Positions 39,471 through 47,332 of a DNA stretch of 64,000 nucleotides are shown in pieces. The DNA lies in the NCBI RefSeq assembly GCF_000153705.1, contig NZ_DS022272.1:662195-726194 (forward strand), in the 5' to 3' direction. The DNA comes from Fulvimarina pelagi HTCC2506. Its GTDB lineage: Bacteria; Pseudomonadota; Alphaproteobacteria; Rhizobiales; Rhizobiaceae. The translations under genes were made by a program, and so were the position numbers. The notes under the pieces are model-generated. The model did not search any database. It was given only the letters and a program-made list of their open reading frames with translations, and had not been told where the DNA came from. Position 1 is the stretch's first letter. Every line of letters begins with the position of its first letter.

Positions 39471-40730
39471 TCAGGCAACTGCGCGCGTCTGGGCAAGGTG
39501 GGCCATCATTCGGCCGACATACCAGTTGGTACACTTCTCGACGAGCATCTCGGTGTGCGGCGAATAGGGACCAGGAACGTAGCCCTTGCCGCGGACGCCT
39601 TGCTGGCAGTAGCCGACGAGATCGCCGTCCTGCTGGTTGGTGGCCATCCATACGCCGATCAGGTTCTGGAGATCGTAGTCGATGCCCTCGCGCGCATCCT
39701 TGTGGACAAGCCATTTGGTGCGCAGGATCGAGTGCTCGGCGTCGATCGGCAGGACCGAGAAGACAACGGCATGGTCTCCCATGAAGTGATGCCACGAATT
39801 CGGCTGGGTCCACAGGTGCAAGGCACCTGCCTTGGCATTGGTGAGGTTGCCCATTAGCTTCTTGCAGGCACGCTCGGTGTTCAGCGTATGGCTTTCGCCT
39901 GCGCCGGCGAGCGGCAGCCGCTCGGTGCGGAAGCTCGTGACCATGTCGTCGAGGCGGTCGATCTCCTTCGACGGCAGACCCTGCGATTCCCAGTCCCGAT
40001 GATTGTCGTTCAGCATGCAGGCATAGTTCTCGGCATGCTCGCGCTCGGCCGGGTCGAGTTCCTTGGGGTCGAATCCGAAACCGTAGGCAAAGAGCGGGAC
40101 CGTCAGCTCAGGATGGTTCGCGCCGCAGTGATAGCACTCGCGGTTGTTCTCGATCGTGAGCTTCCAGTTGCCGTGTTCGAGAAGGTCGTGCTCGTAGGCG
40201 ATCTTTGCGTCACGCAGGTTGTGCGGTGCCAGGTAGGGCGCGATCTGCCGCTCCATCTCGTCGAAATCGGCCGGCGCGTTTTCTGCGAGGCAGATGAAGA
40301 GCAAGCCTTCGAGCGAACGGCAGTGAACCGGCTTCAGGCCGTGGCACGACTTGTCGAAGTCCTGGCCCATATGCTCGGCATGGATCAGAGCGCCCGTCGT
40401 ATCGTAAACCCAGGAATGATAGCGGCAGACGAGGTTGCCGACCGTGGTCTTGTCATCATGCACTAGGCGCGCGCCGCGATGGCGGCAGACATTGTGGAAG
40501 GCGCGTATTACGCCGTCGTCGTCGCGCACGATGGCGACTTCGGTCTGGTGCACCTTGACGACCATGACGTCTCCCGGTTCGGGGACGTCGACATCGACAC
40601 CGACGAAAATCCAGTGCCTGCCGAAGATCACGTCCATGTCCGCCTCGAAGATTTCGGGGTCGGTGTAGAACGGGGCTTCGAGCGTGTAGCCCTTCTTGCG
40701 ATGGGTCAGTTGCGAGACGAGATCGACCAT
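39471..40730 (-). CDS. gbcA: Glycine betaine demethylase oxygenase subunit GbcA
   Basis: Rieske non-haem iron oxygenase of 419 residues converting glycine betaine to dimethylglycine and formaldehyde. The Rieske [2Fe-2S] ligands are Cys82/His84 (NVCRHRGARL) and Cys102/His105 (LVCRYHSWVYD). The mononuclear iron ligands are likely His201 and His206 in NNRECYHCGANHPEL plus a later Asp. The Rieske family includes other quaternary-amine oxygenases (stachydrine, carnitine), but the gbcB-dgcAB-sox context points to betaine. A 96-base gap upstream carries a 13-base word shared with the soxB promoter. Confidence 0.92.
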   Translation of the reverse strand: MVDLVSQLTHRKKGYTLEAPFYTDPEIFEADMDVIFGRHWIFVGVDVDVPEPGDVMVVKVHQTEVAIVRDDDGVIRAFHNVCRHRGARLVHDDKTTVGNLVCRYHSWVYDTTGALIHAEHMGQDFDKSCHGLKPVHCRSLEGLLFICLAENAPADFDEMERQIAPYLAPHNLRDAKIAYEHDLLEHGNWKLTIENNRECYHCGANHPELTVPLFAYGFGFDPKELDPAEREHAENYACMLNDNHRDWESQGLPSKEIDRLDDMVTSFRTERLPLAGAGESHTLNTERACKKLMGNLTNAKAGALHLWTQPNSWHHFMGDHAVVFSVLPIDAEHSILRTKWLVHKDAREGIDYDLQNLIGVWMATNQQDGDLVGYCQQGVRGKGYVPGPYSPHTEMLVEKCTNWYVGRMMAHLAQTRAVA

Positions 40731-40772
40731 GGTGACGCCTGTCTGTGCGGTTTGCGAGCCGGCTTCAATGTC

Positions 40773-40785
40773 CGCCGGCTACAAG
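40773..40785 (-). promoter_or_regulatory. 13-base element upstream of gbcA shared with soxB
   Basis: CTTGTAGCCGGCG on the minus strand ends 42 bases before the gbcA start. An identical word ends 39 bases before soxB (46012-46024). The same distance and orientation at two genes of one pathway make it a candidate promoter or activator element. Confidence 0.5.
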
Positions 40786-40826
40786 GGAAACGGGAATGGC
40801 GAATATCTGCCGTCACGCGTTCGAGT

Positions 40827-41393
40827 TTACGCGAAATCGAGAGCGGCGTCAGCAAGGTAGCCCTGAACGTAAGAGCCGAAGGAGCGCCAGCAGGTAACCC
40901 GCCAGGTGATCTCTGTGATGCGTGCGAGGACGATCTCCGTTTTACCCAGCACTGTCCGGGTCGCGCTACCGACCGGAAAGGCGGAGAGCGACAGATCGAG
41001 CGGGCAGCCCGAATTGATCACAGCCTCTGCATCCTTGCCCGTGACCTCGAACGTCACGTCGCGATGGGAGACGTCCACGAGCGAATGGGCGACGTTGTCG
41101 AGCGAACGTGAAACGTTCGCCACGACCGCTTCGGTCTCGCTCTCGTCGCAGAGGAACATCCACTCGTCCGGGCCGAGCCGTAGGCTGGCGAGGCCGAGGT
41201 TCTCGCGGCGGGAATTGACCGGCCCATCGACGGTGAATCCAGCGACTTCTGTGCTTCCCGCTATGGCTTTCTGCTTTGCACGGAACGATAGGCGACCGCT
41301 CGAGGGCTGAAGGGTTATCTTGACGGGGCCGGCGATGGCTCGGGCGTCGAGATGAATTGCTGGCGCGCGGCGGGCGAGATTGACCTCAAGCAT
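40827..41393 (-). CDS. soxG: Sarcosine oxidase gamma subunit
   Basis: Product of 188 residues, the small structural subunit of heterotetrameric sarcosine oxidase. The family pattern RLGPDEWMFLCDES followed by DVSHRDVTFEVTGKDAEAVINSGCPLDL and the ending ITWRVTCWRSFGSYVQGYL is clear; the subunit belongs to the GcvT/YgfZ-like fold. Its start overlaps the end of soxA by eight bases, indicating coupled translation. It is last in the soxBDAG order, followed by gbcA. Confidence 0.92.
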   Translation of the reverse strand: MLEVNLARRAPAIHLDARAIAGPVKITLQPSSGRLSFRAKQKAIAGSTEVAGFTVDGPVNSRRENLGLASLRLGPDEWMFLCDESETEAVVANVSRSLDNVAHSLVDVSHRDVTFEVTGKDAEAVINSGCPLDLSLSAFPVGSATRTVLGKTEIVLARITEITWRVTCWRSFGSYVQGYLADAALDFA

Positions 41394-44370
41394 CGACCTT
41401 TTCTCCCTGAACAGTGTGGAAGACGGAAGTGGAAATGGTTGCCTCGGTGAAGCCCTTCGGCGTGGTGACCCAAACCGTTTGGTCGATGCGGGCGCGGCCG
41501 CCCTTGATCATCGCCATGGCAATCGACCGGCCGCAGTTCGACGAGAAGTAGCTCGACGTGACATGGCCGATCATCGGCACCGGAACAGGCAAGCTCGGAT
41601 CTTCGACGACCTGCGCGCCTTCCTCGAGCACTTCGTTCGGGTCCTTGGCGAGGATGCCGACGAGTTGCTTGCGGTCCGGCAGAAGCATGTCCGGCCGGGC
41701 CAGCGAACGCATGCCGACGAAGTCCGGCTTCTTCTTCGAGACGAGACCTGAGAGCCCGACATCGTCCGGCGTCGCGGTGCCGTCCGTTTCCTGGCCGACG
41801 ATGATGAAGCCCATTTCGCAGCGCAGAACGTGCATGGTCTCCGTGCCGTAGGGCGTGATGTCGTATTTCCGGCCTTCTTCGTAGAGCGTCTTCCAGACTG
41901 CCTCTGCGTAATCGACCGGGACATTGACCTCGAAACCGGTCTCGCCGGTGAACGAAACCCGGAAGAGACGGGTCGGCACGCCGCAGATGAAGCCCTCGCG
42001 GACTGCCATATGCGGAAAGGCGCCTTCCGACATGTCGATGTCCGACACGAAGGGCTCGACGACCTTACGGGCGTTCGGGCCTTGGACAGCAATCGCCGCC
42101 CACTGCTCGGTGATCGAGGTGATGAAGACGTCGAGGTCCGGCCATTCGGTCTGGAGGTAGTCTTCCATGTGTTGGAAAACACGCGGCGCACCGCCGGTTG
42201 TCGTCGTCACGTGGAAGCGGTCCTCGGCCAAGCGCGCAACGACGCCATCATCCATGACGAAGCCGTTCTCGCCGAGCATCAGGCCGTAACGGCAGCCCCC
42301 GACCTTCAGTTTGGCCCAGGCATTGGTGTAGATGCGGTTCATGAACTCGGCCGCATCCGGACCCACGACCTCGATCTTGCCCAGCGTGGACGCGTCGAAG
42401 ATGCCGACCGAGGTGCGGACGGCCTTGCACTCGCGGGCGACCGCGGCGTGCATGTCCTCGCCGGCCTTCGGGAAGTAATGCGCACGGCGCCACTGACCGA
42501 CCGGCTCGAATTCGGCGCCGTTGGCGACGGCCCAGGGGTCGATCGCGGTGGTGCGGACCGGTTCGAAACGGTCTTCGCGGGACGGGCCGACGAGGGCGCC
42601 GAAAGTCACCGGCGTATAGGGCGGACGGAACGTCGTGGTGCCGATCGCCGGGAGCGGGCGGTCGAGCAGGCCGGCGACGAGGCCGAGCGCGTTCATGTTG
42701 GACGTCTTGCCCTGGTCGGTCGCCATGCCGGTAGTGGTGTAGCGCTTGACGTGCTCGATCGACTCAAAGCCTTCGCGAACGGCAAGCTTGATGTCCTTGG
42801 CGGTCACGTCGTTCTGGAAGTCGATGAAGGCCTTGACCTTCTTTGGATCCGCGTCGGTCGGCAGGACACGCACCGGCTGGAAGCCGGTGAAGGTCGCCGT
42901 CGCCGAGACGGACGTGTCGGAGCCACCGGCCTTGTAGCCATCGGCGATGATCTCGGACAGATCGTAGATGCCGTGGCAGGCGCCAGCCGAAACCTCTTCC
43001 TGAGCCGACTGGCCGGGCAGGAAGGCGTCGAGGCTTGCGTCGAAGGCGAGCTTGCCGCGCGACTGGGAGAAGAGGTGGACCGACGGCGTCCAGCCGCCGG
43101 ACATCGCAACACAGTCGCAGGTGAGGGTGCGGCGGGTGCCGACCGACCCGTCATTACCGAGCGGGGCGACGACGACGCCCGTGACACGCTTCGTACCGAG
43201 CGCCTTGACGACCGTGTGGCCGGTGAGGACGTCGATGCCGGCCGAGCGAGCTTCAGCAAGCTCGGGGCCGCAGTCTTCGCCGAGTCGGATGTCGACGATC
43301 TTGACGTCCATGCCGGCCGCCTTGGCGTCGAGCGCGGTTCGGTAGGCTGATGCGCCGCAGGTCGCGACGACGAGGCTCTTGCCCGGCAGGACGGCATAGC
43401 GGTTGATGAACGCGCGGGCGCTCTCCGCGAGCATGATGCCCGGCCGGTCGTTGTTCTCGAAGACGAGCGGACGCTCGTGGCTGCCGGCAGCGATGATCAC
43501 CTTGCTGGCGCGTACCTGCCAGAGGCGCTCGCGGGCGAGGCCGTCCGGCGCGTTGTCGCGGTGGTCGGCGACGCGTTCGACCATCGCGATATGGTTGTGG
43601 TTGTAGTAGCCGAACACCGTCGTGCGCGGCAGAACGATGACGTTCTCGCGGGCGTCGAGCTGAGCGACCATTTCCTCGACCCAGACAGCGGCAGGCTTAC
43701 CGTCAATCTCGGAGGTAACGTCATTAAGGAGCGCGCCGCCGAGCTTGAAGCCTTCGTCGGCGAGGATCACGCGCTTGGAACCATCTTCGGACGCGGCGAG
43801 CGCGGCCGAAAGGCCGGCCGGGCCTGCGCCGACGACGAGGATGTCGGCATGGGCGTGACGGTTGGCGTAACGGTCGGCATCCGGCACTTCAGGCGCATCG
43901 CCGAGACCGGCAGCCTTGCGGATGAAGGGCTCGTAGACCTTGTCCCAAAACTTCCGGGGCCACATGAAGGTCTTGTAGTAGAAGCCTGCCACAAAGACCG
44001 GCGACAGGAGGTCGTTGACCGCACCGATATCGGTTTCTAGGGAGGGCCAGTGGTTCTGGGTCGCGGTCTTCAGCCCCGAACGGGCCTCGACGACAGAGGC
44101 TCGATTGTTCGGGTCGCGGCGGCCTTCGCCCTTTTCGGGACGCCAGTCGACCGAGAGCAGCGCATTCGGCTCGTCCGAGCCGTGCGAAAGGATGCCGCGC
44201 GGACGGTGATACTTGAACGAGCGGCCGGCGAGATGGGAGCCGGAGGCGATCAGCATCGAGGCGATGGTGTCGCCGCGATAGCCATGGAGCGTCTTGCCGT
44301 TGAAGGAAACGGTGATCGGCTGGGTGCGGTCGATATGGCCGCCGGATGATCTGCGGAAGGGCTGGCTCAT
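41386..44370 (-). CDS. soxA: Sarcosine oxidase alpha subunit
   Basis: Large catalytic subunit of 994 residues. The N-terminal ferredoxin-like fold (16-75, FNGKTLHGYRGDTIASMLIASG, KYHRPRGI) precedes an NAD/FAD domain with ILVVGAGPAGLSAALAAS (about 177-194) and AAGSHERPLVFENNDRPGIML. The C-terminal third is an aminomethyltransferase (GcvT) domain that passes the sarcosine methyl group to tetrahydrofolate (VQGPNARKV, SFTGETGFEVNVP, GTETMHVLRCEMGFIIVGQETDGT). Flanked by soxD 14 bases upstream and overlapping soxG. Confidence 0.97.
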   Translation of the reverse strand: MSQPFRRSSGGHIDRTQPITVSFNGKTLHGYRGDTIASMLIASGSHLAGRSFKYHRPRGILSHGSDEPNALLSVDWRPEKGEGRRDPNNRASVVEARSGLKTATQNHWPSLETDIGAVNDLLSPVFVAGFYYKTFMWPRKFWDKVYEPFIRKAAGLGDAPEVPDADRYANRHAHADILVVGAGPAGLSAALAASEDGSKRVILADEGFKLGGALLNDVTSEIDGKPAAVWVEEMVAQLDARENVIVLPRTTVFGYYNHNHIAMVERVADHRDNAPDGLARERLWQVRASKVIIAAGSHERPLVFENNDRPGIMLAESARAFINRYAVLPGKSLVVATCGASAYRTALDAKAAGMDVKIVDIRLGEDCGPELAEARSAGIDVLTGHTVVKALGTKRVTGVVVAPLGNDGSVGTRRTLTCDCVAMSGGWTPSVHLFSQSRGKLAFDASLDAFLPGQSAQEEVSAGACHGIYDLSEIIADGYKAGGSDTSVSATATFTGFQPVRVLPTDADPKKVKAFIDFQNDVTAKDIKLAVREGFESIEHVKRYTTTGMATDQGKTSNMNALGLVAGLLDRPLPAIGTTTFRPPYTPVTFGALVGPSREDRFEPVRTTAIDPWAVANGAEFEPVGQWRRAHYFPKAGEDMHAAVARECKAVRTSVGIFDASTLGKIEVVGPDAAEFMNRIYTNAWAKLKVGGCRYGLMLGENGFVMDDGVVARLAEDRFHVTTTTGGAPRVFQHMEDYLQTEWPDLDVFITSITEQWAAIAVQGPNARKVVEPFVSDIDMSEGAFPHMAVREGFICGVPTRLFRVSFTGETGFEVNVPVDYAEAVWKTLYEEGRKYDITPYGTETMHVLRCEMGFIIVGQETDGTATPDDVGLSGLVSKKKPDFVGMRSLARPDMLLPDRKQLVGILAKDPNEVLEEGAQVVEDPSLPVPVPMIGHVTSSYFSSNCGRSIAMAMIKGGRARIDQTVWVTTPKGFTEATISTSVFHTVQGEKVDA

Positions 44371-44384
44371 CTTCTATCGAACCT

Positions 44385-44690
44385 TCAGGCGGTGCGGGCG
44401 GGAGCAGGGGTGGCGGCTAGATCGGGGCGCGGGGAGCCCATCTCGTAGGTTGCTGCGAATTTGTCGGTCACCGTATCGCGCAGCGCGTTGAACCAGCGGC
44501 CGCAGCCGTGGCGATGCTGCCAACGCTCGGCATGCATGCCCTTGGGGTTCGTGCGGTAGTAAAGGAACTCGGCCCAGTGCTGGTCGGTCATTTCGGACGG
44601 CGTCTCGGGACGCGCGATATGCGCTTCGCCGCCGCAGTGAAATTCGATCTCGGGCCGGTTTCCGCAGTGGGGGCAACGAATAAGCAGCAT
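44385..44690 (-). CDS. soxD: Sarcosine oxidase delta subunit
   Basis: Zinc-binding small subunit of 101 residues. It begins MLLIRCPHCGNRPEIEFHCGGEAH with the zinc ligands Cys6 and Cys9, and continues with WAEFLYYRTNPKGMHAERWQHRHGCGRWFNALRDTVT (His59, Cys63), the family signature. ATG 44690 has AAGGATC upstream. An in-frame opening further upstream runs through soxB and is a shadow. It lies between soxB (28-base gap) and soxA. Confidence 0.96.
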   Translation of the reverse strand: MLLIRCPHCGNRPEIEFHCGGEAHIARPETPSEMTDQHWAEFLYYRTNPKGMHAERWQHRHGCGRWFNALRDTVTDKFAATYEMGSPRPDLAATPAPARTA

Positions 44691-44718
44691 GGACCTGATC
44701 CTTTCTCGGAACGGCGCG

Positions 44719-45972
44719 TCAGTGGGAGACTGCGGCGGCAGCCGCTTCATCGATGAGCCGACCGGTGCGGAACCGGTCGAGGCTGTAAGGCGCGTTGATC
44801 TCGTGCGGCTCGCCGGTTGCCAGCATGTGGGCGAAGACGTGGCCGGAACCCGGAGTCGCCTTGAAGCCGCCGGTGCCCCAGCCGCAGTTGACGAAGAGGT
44901 TCTTGATCGGCGTCTTCGACAGGATTGGCGAGCGGTCCGGGGTAACGTCGACGATGCCGCCCCAGGAACGCAGCATCCGCATGCGGGTGAATTGTGGGAA
45001 GAGCTCGCAGATCGCATCGAGCGTGTGGTTGGTGACGTGGATGCCGCCCTGCTGCGAATAGGAGTTGTACTGGTCGGTGCCTGCGCCGATGACCAGCTCG
45101 CCCTTGTCGGACTGCGAGATGTAGGCGTGCACGGCATTCGACATGACGACGCAAGGGAAGCAAGGCTTGACCGGTTCGGAGACGAGCGCCTGCAGCGGCA
45201 CGGATTCGACCGGCATGCGGAGGCCGAAGCGGCCCATCACGACGCCGGTGTGACCGGCCGCGACGACGCCGACTTTCCTGGCGCCGATGGTGCCTCGGGT
45301 TGTCTCGACGGCCTTGACCGAACCGTCCGGATTGCGCTGAAGCCCGGTGACCTCGCAGTTCTGGATGATGTCGACGCCGCGGGCGTCGGCGCCGCGCGCA
45401 TAGCCCCATGCGACCGCATCGTGGCGGGCCGTACCGCCCTTACGCTGAAGGGCGCCGCCCATGACCGGATAGCGGATATCCTTCGAGATTGTCAGCGGCG
45501 GGCAGAATGCCTTGCACTCTTCGGGCGACAGCCACTCGTTGTCGACGCCGTTGAGCTTGTTGGAATAAACGTGCCGCTTGAAGGTCACGACATCATGATG
45601 ATTGTGCGCGAGCATGAGAACGCCGCGCTGGGAAAACATGATGTTGTAGTTGAGTTCCTGGGAGAGGCCTTCCCAGAGGTTCATGGCGTGATTGTAGAGG
45701 GCGGCCGACTCATCGAAGAGGTAGTTCGAGCGGATGATCGTCGTGTTGCGGCCGGTATTGCCTCCGCCGATCCAGCCTTTCTCGATGATGGCAACATTGG
45801 TTACGCCATGCACCGTCGCAAGGTAATAAGCCGTCGCAAGGCCGTGGCCACCGCCACCGACGATGACGACGTCGTATTCTTTCTTCGGCTCCGGCGCACG
45901 CCATTGGCGCTCCCAGCCAGTGTGACCTTTGGTGGACTCTTTGAGGAGAGAGGCGAGAGAGAAACGGCGCAT
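44719..45972 (-). CDS. soxB: Sarcosine oxidase beta subunit
   Basis: FAD/FMN-binding catalytic subunit of 417 residues that oxidises sarcosine to glycine. The family start [29 protein letters not shown] is followed by the dinucleotide motif [18 protein letters not shown] (about 35-52), the FMN-attachment region around [17 protein letters not shown], and [20 protein letters not shown] near the C-terminus. First gene of the sox-gbc-dgc-etf series; the 205-base region upstream separates it from the co-directional gbdR-like gene and carries several repeats. Confidence 0.97.
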   Translation of the reverse strand: MRRFSLASLLKESTKGHTGWERQWRAPEPKKEYDVVIVGGGGHGLATAYYLATVHGVTNVAIIEKGWIGGGNTGRNTTIIRSNYLFDESAALYNHAMNLWEGLSQELNYNIMFSQRGVLMLAHNHHDVVTFKRHVYSNKLNGVDNEWLSPEECKAFCPPLTISKDIRYPVMGGALQRKGGTARHDAVAWGYARGADARGVDIIQNCEVTGLQRNPDGSVKAVETTRGTIGARKVGVVAAGHTGVVMGRFGLRMPVESVPLQALVSEPVKPCFPCVVMSNAVHAYISQSDKGELVIGAGTDQYNSYSQQGGIHVTNHTLDAICELFPQFTRMRMLRSWGGIVDVTPDRSPILSKTPIKNLFVNCGWGTGGFKATPGSGHVFAHMLATGEPHEINAPYSLDRFRTGRLIDEAAAAAVSH

Positions 45973-45999
45973 GGTTCGGGCCCCCGTTGAGACGGGGTC

Positions 46000-46065
46000 G
46001 ATGTCGCATTTCGCCGGCTACAAGACTGTCGGATTTCCGTCGCCGACCATGAGGAATGCGACATC
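46000..46065. promoter_or_regulatory. 11-base inverted repeat in the soxB promoter region
   Basis: GATGTCGCATT (46000-46010) and its exact complement AATGCGACATC (46055-46065) flank a 44-base spacer that contains the 13-base shared element (46012-46024). The arms contain TGTCGC, which resembles, from memory, the half-site of ArgR-type AraC/GATase1 regulators of Pseudomonas. This is therefore a candidate binding site for the GbdR-like protein encoded upstream. Confidence 0.5.
46012..46024 (-). promoter_or_regulatory. 13-base element upstream of soxB shared with gbcA
   Basis: CTTGTAGCCGGCG on the minus strand, ending 39 bases before the soxB start; identical to the word before gbcA at 40773-40785. 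Confidence 0.5.
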
Positions 46066-46133
46066 ATTGGTCGATTTGCTGCGCTGCCGAAAACCTCAGC
46101 AGCAACGTGATAAAATGTAGAAGCCTGAGGGAG

Positions 46134-46181
46134 TTGGACTCAAACGTTTGAAAGCCAGCTAGGCGGCGTTGTTGGACTCAA
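46134..46181. repeat. Direct repeat TTGGACTCAA with a nested palindrome
   Basis: TTGGACTCAA occurs at 46134-46143 and 46172-46181, 38 bases apart; the second copy covers the stop codon of the gbdR-like gene. The perfect 12-base palindrome TCAAACGTTTGA (46140-46151) overlaps the first copy. A regulatory site is likely; the regulator is unknown. Confidence 0.45.
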
Positions 46182-47224
46182 GCCACCGGGTCGACCCTTT
46201 TTTCCCGTTGCGCCCGAACCTGCTTTGGCGACTGGCCGAAGACCGTTCGGAAACTTTGCGCGAAATGCGCGCCGTCGCAGAAACCGGACTCGATGGCGAT
46301 GTCGGTCACCGATTTTCCGGTTGTTTCCAGAAGTCGCCTGGCGTGATCGAGACGGATCTTGCGATAGACGGCTGCGGGGGCTTGGCCGAGCGTCGTGCGG
46401 AAAAGTCTCTCGAGCTGGCGACCAGAAAGATCGAGCCGTATGGCAATCGTGTCGACCGGCAGCGGATCGCCGACATGGCTCTCCATCATCAGGATTGCCC
46501 GGCGAACGCGGGAGTCCGTCGATGCTGATCCCGCATGGGGCTGTGCCTCGCTGCCCTGCCGCGCGTCTTGAAGCTGCAATACGTGCAGGCTTTTCTTGGC
46601 GGCATCGACATTGATGTGCCGGCTGACGAGATAAGCTGCGAGATCGGCCACGCCGCCCCCGCCGGCACAGGTGATGCGGTTGCCGTCGTCGATGAAGAGC
46701 TGCTCTGCATCCGGCATCTGGTCCGGAAATTCAGCTGCGAAATCTTCCGCATGAAACCAGGAAACGCATGTGCGGCGACCCTTCATCAGGCCGGCTCGCG
46801 AAAGGACGAAGGAGCCCGTGCAAACGCCGACCAGCGTGATACCGGCCTGATCGCAGCGGTCGAGATAGCCGAGAATAGCCCGGTCTATCTGCTCGCCGCC
46901 GTCGAGAAGGCCGCCAACCACCACGACGTAATCGAAGTTGTTCGGGTCAATCAGACCGGTGGTCCGCGTGACGCTCACTCCGCAGCTGGAACGCAGCGGT
47001 TCTGGGCGGGGCGCCATGATGTGCCAGCTGGCGCGAATCGGCCGCGAACGATCGCCGTCGTCGCCGGCAAGGCGGAGCGTATCGATGAAGAGCGAGAGAG
47101 CGGAAAGCGTGAAGTTGTGAGCGAGGAGAAAACCGACGCGGAGGGCAGGGCGCACCGCGGAAGCGGTGGTCGCATGATGCATGCGACCCGTAGTCGACGA
47201 TCCGTTCGTGCCTCTGTTCGACAT
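46178..47224 (-). CDS. GbdR-like AraC/GATase1 transcriptional regulator
   Basis: Product of 348 residues with an N-terminal DJ-1/PfpI (GATase1-like) sensing domain (about 25-185: VGFLLAHNFTLSALSLFIDTLRLAGD, DYVVVVGGLLDGG, GVCTGSFVLSRAGLMKGRRTCVSW) and a C-terminal AraC double helix-turn-helix (about 225-340: LSGRQLERLFRTTLGQAPAAVYRKIRLDHARRLL, DIAIESGFCDGAHFAQSFRTVFGQSPKQVR). This is the architecture of GbdR, CdhR and ArgR. Next to the betaine genes it is most likely the betaine/dimethylglycine-responsive activator GbdR. The start is uncertain: GTG 47248, ATG 47224 or ATG 47182. Confidence 0.85.
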   Translation of the reverse strand: MSNRGTNGSSTTGRMHHATTASAVRPALRVGFLLAHNFTLSALSLFIDTLRLAGDDGDRSRPIRASWHIMAPRPEPLRSSCGVSVTRTTGLIDPNNFDYVVVVGGLLDGGEQIDRAILGYLDRCDQAGITLVGVCTGSFVLSRAGLMKGRRTCVSWFHAEDFAAEFPDQMPDAEQLFIDDGNRITCAGGGGVADLAAYLVSRHINVDAAKKSLHVLQLQDARQGSEAQPHAGSASTDSRVRRAILMMESHVGDPLPVDTIAIRLDLSGRQLERLFRTTLGQAPAAVYRKIRLDHARRLLETTGKSVTDIAIESGFCDGAHFAQSFRTVFGQSPKQVRAQREKRVDPVA

Positions 47225-47332
47225 CGCGCAATCGATCCCGGAAATCACCTTATAACCGATAAAGAGAAGGCTTTCGACGAGATCAAGGCTCGGGCCTTGG
47301 CTAACGCATCTGTGATGAGTTTGCGGCGGCCG

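Noticed and set aside
41830-43350. 506-codon plus-strand frame over soxA
   Set aside because: Antisense to soxA; repetitive Asp/Arg/Gly composition typical of reverse-complement reading of GC-rich genes.
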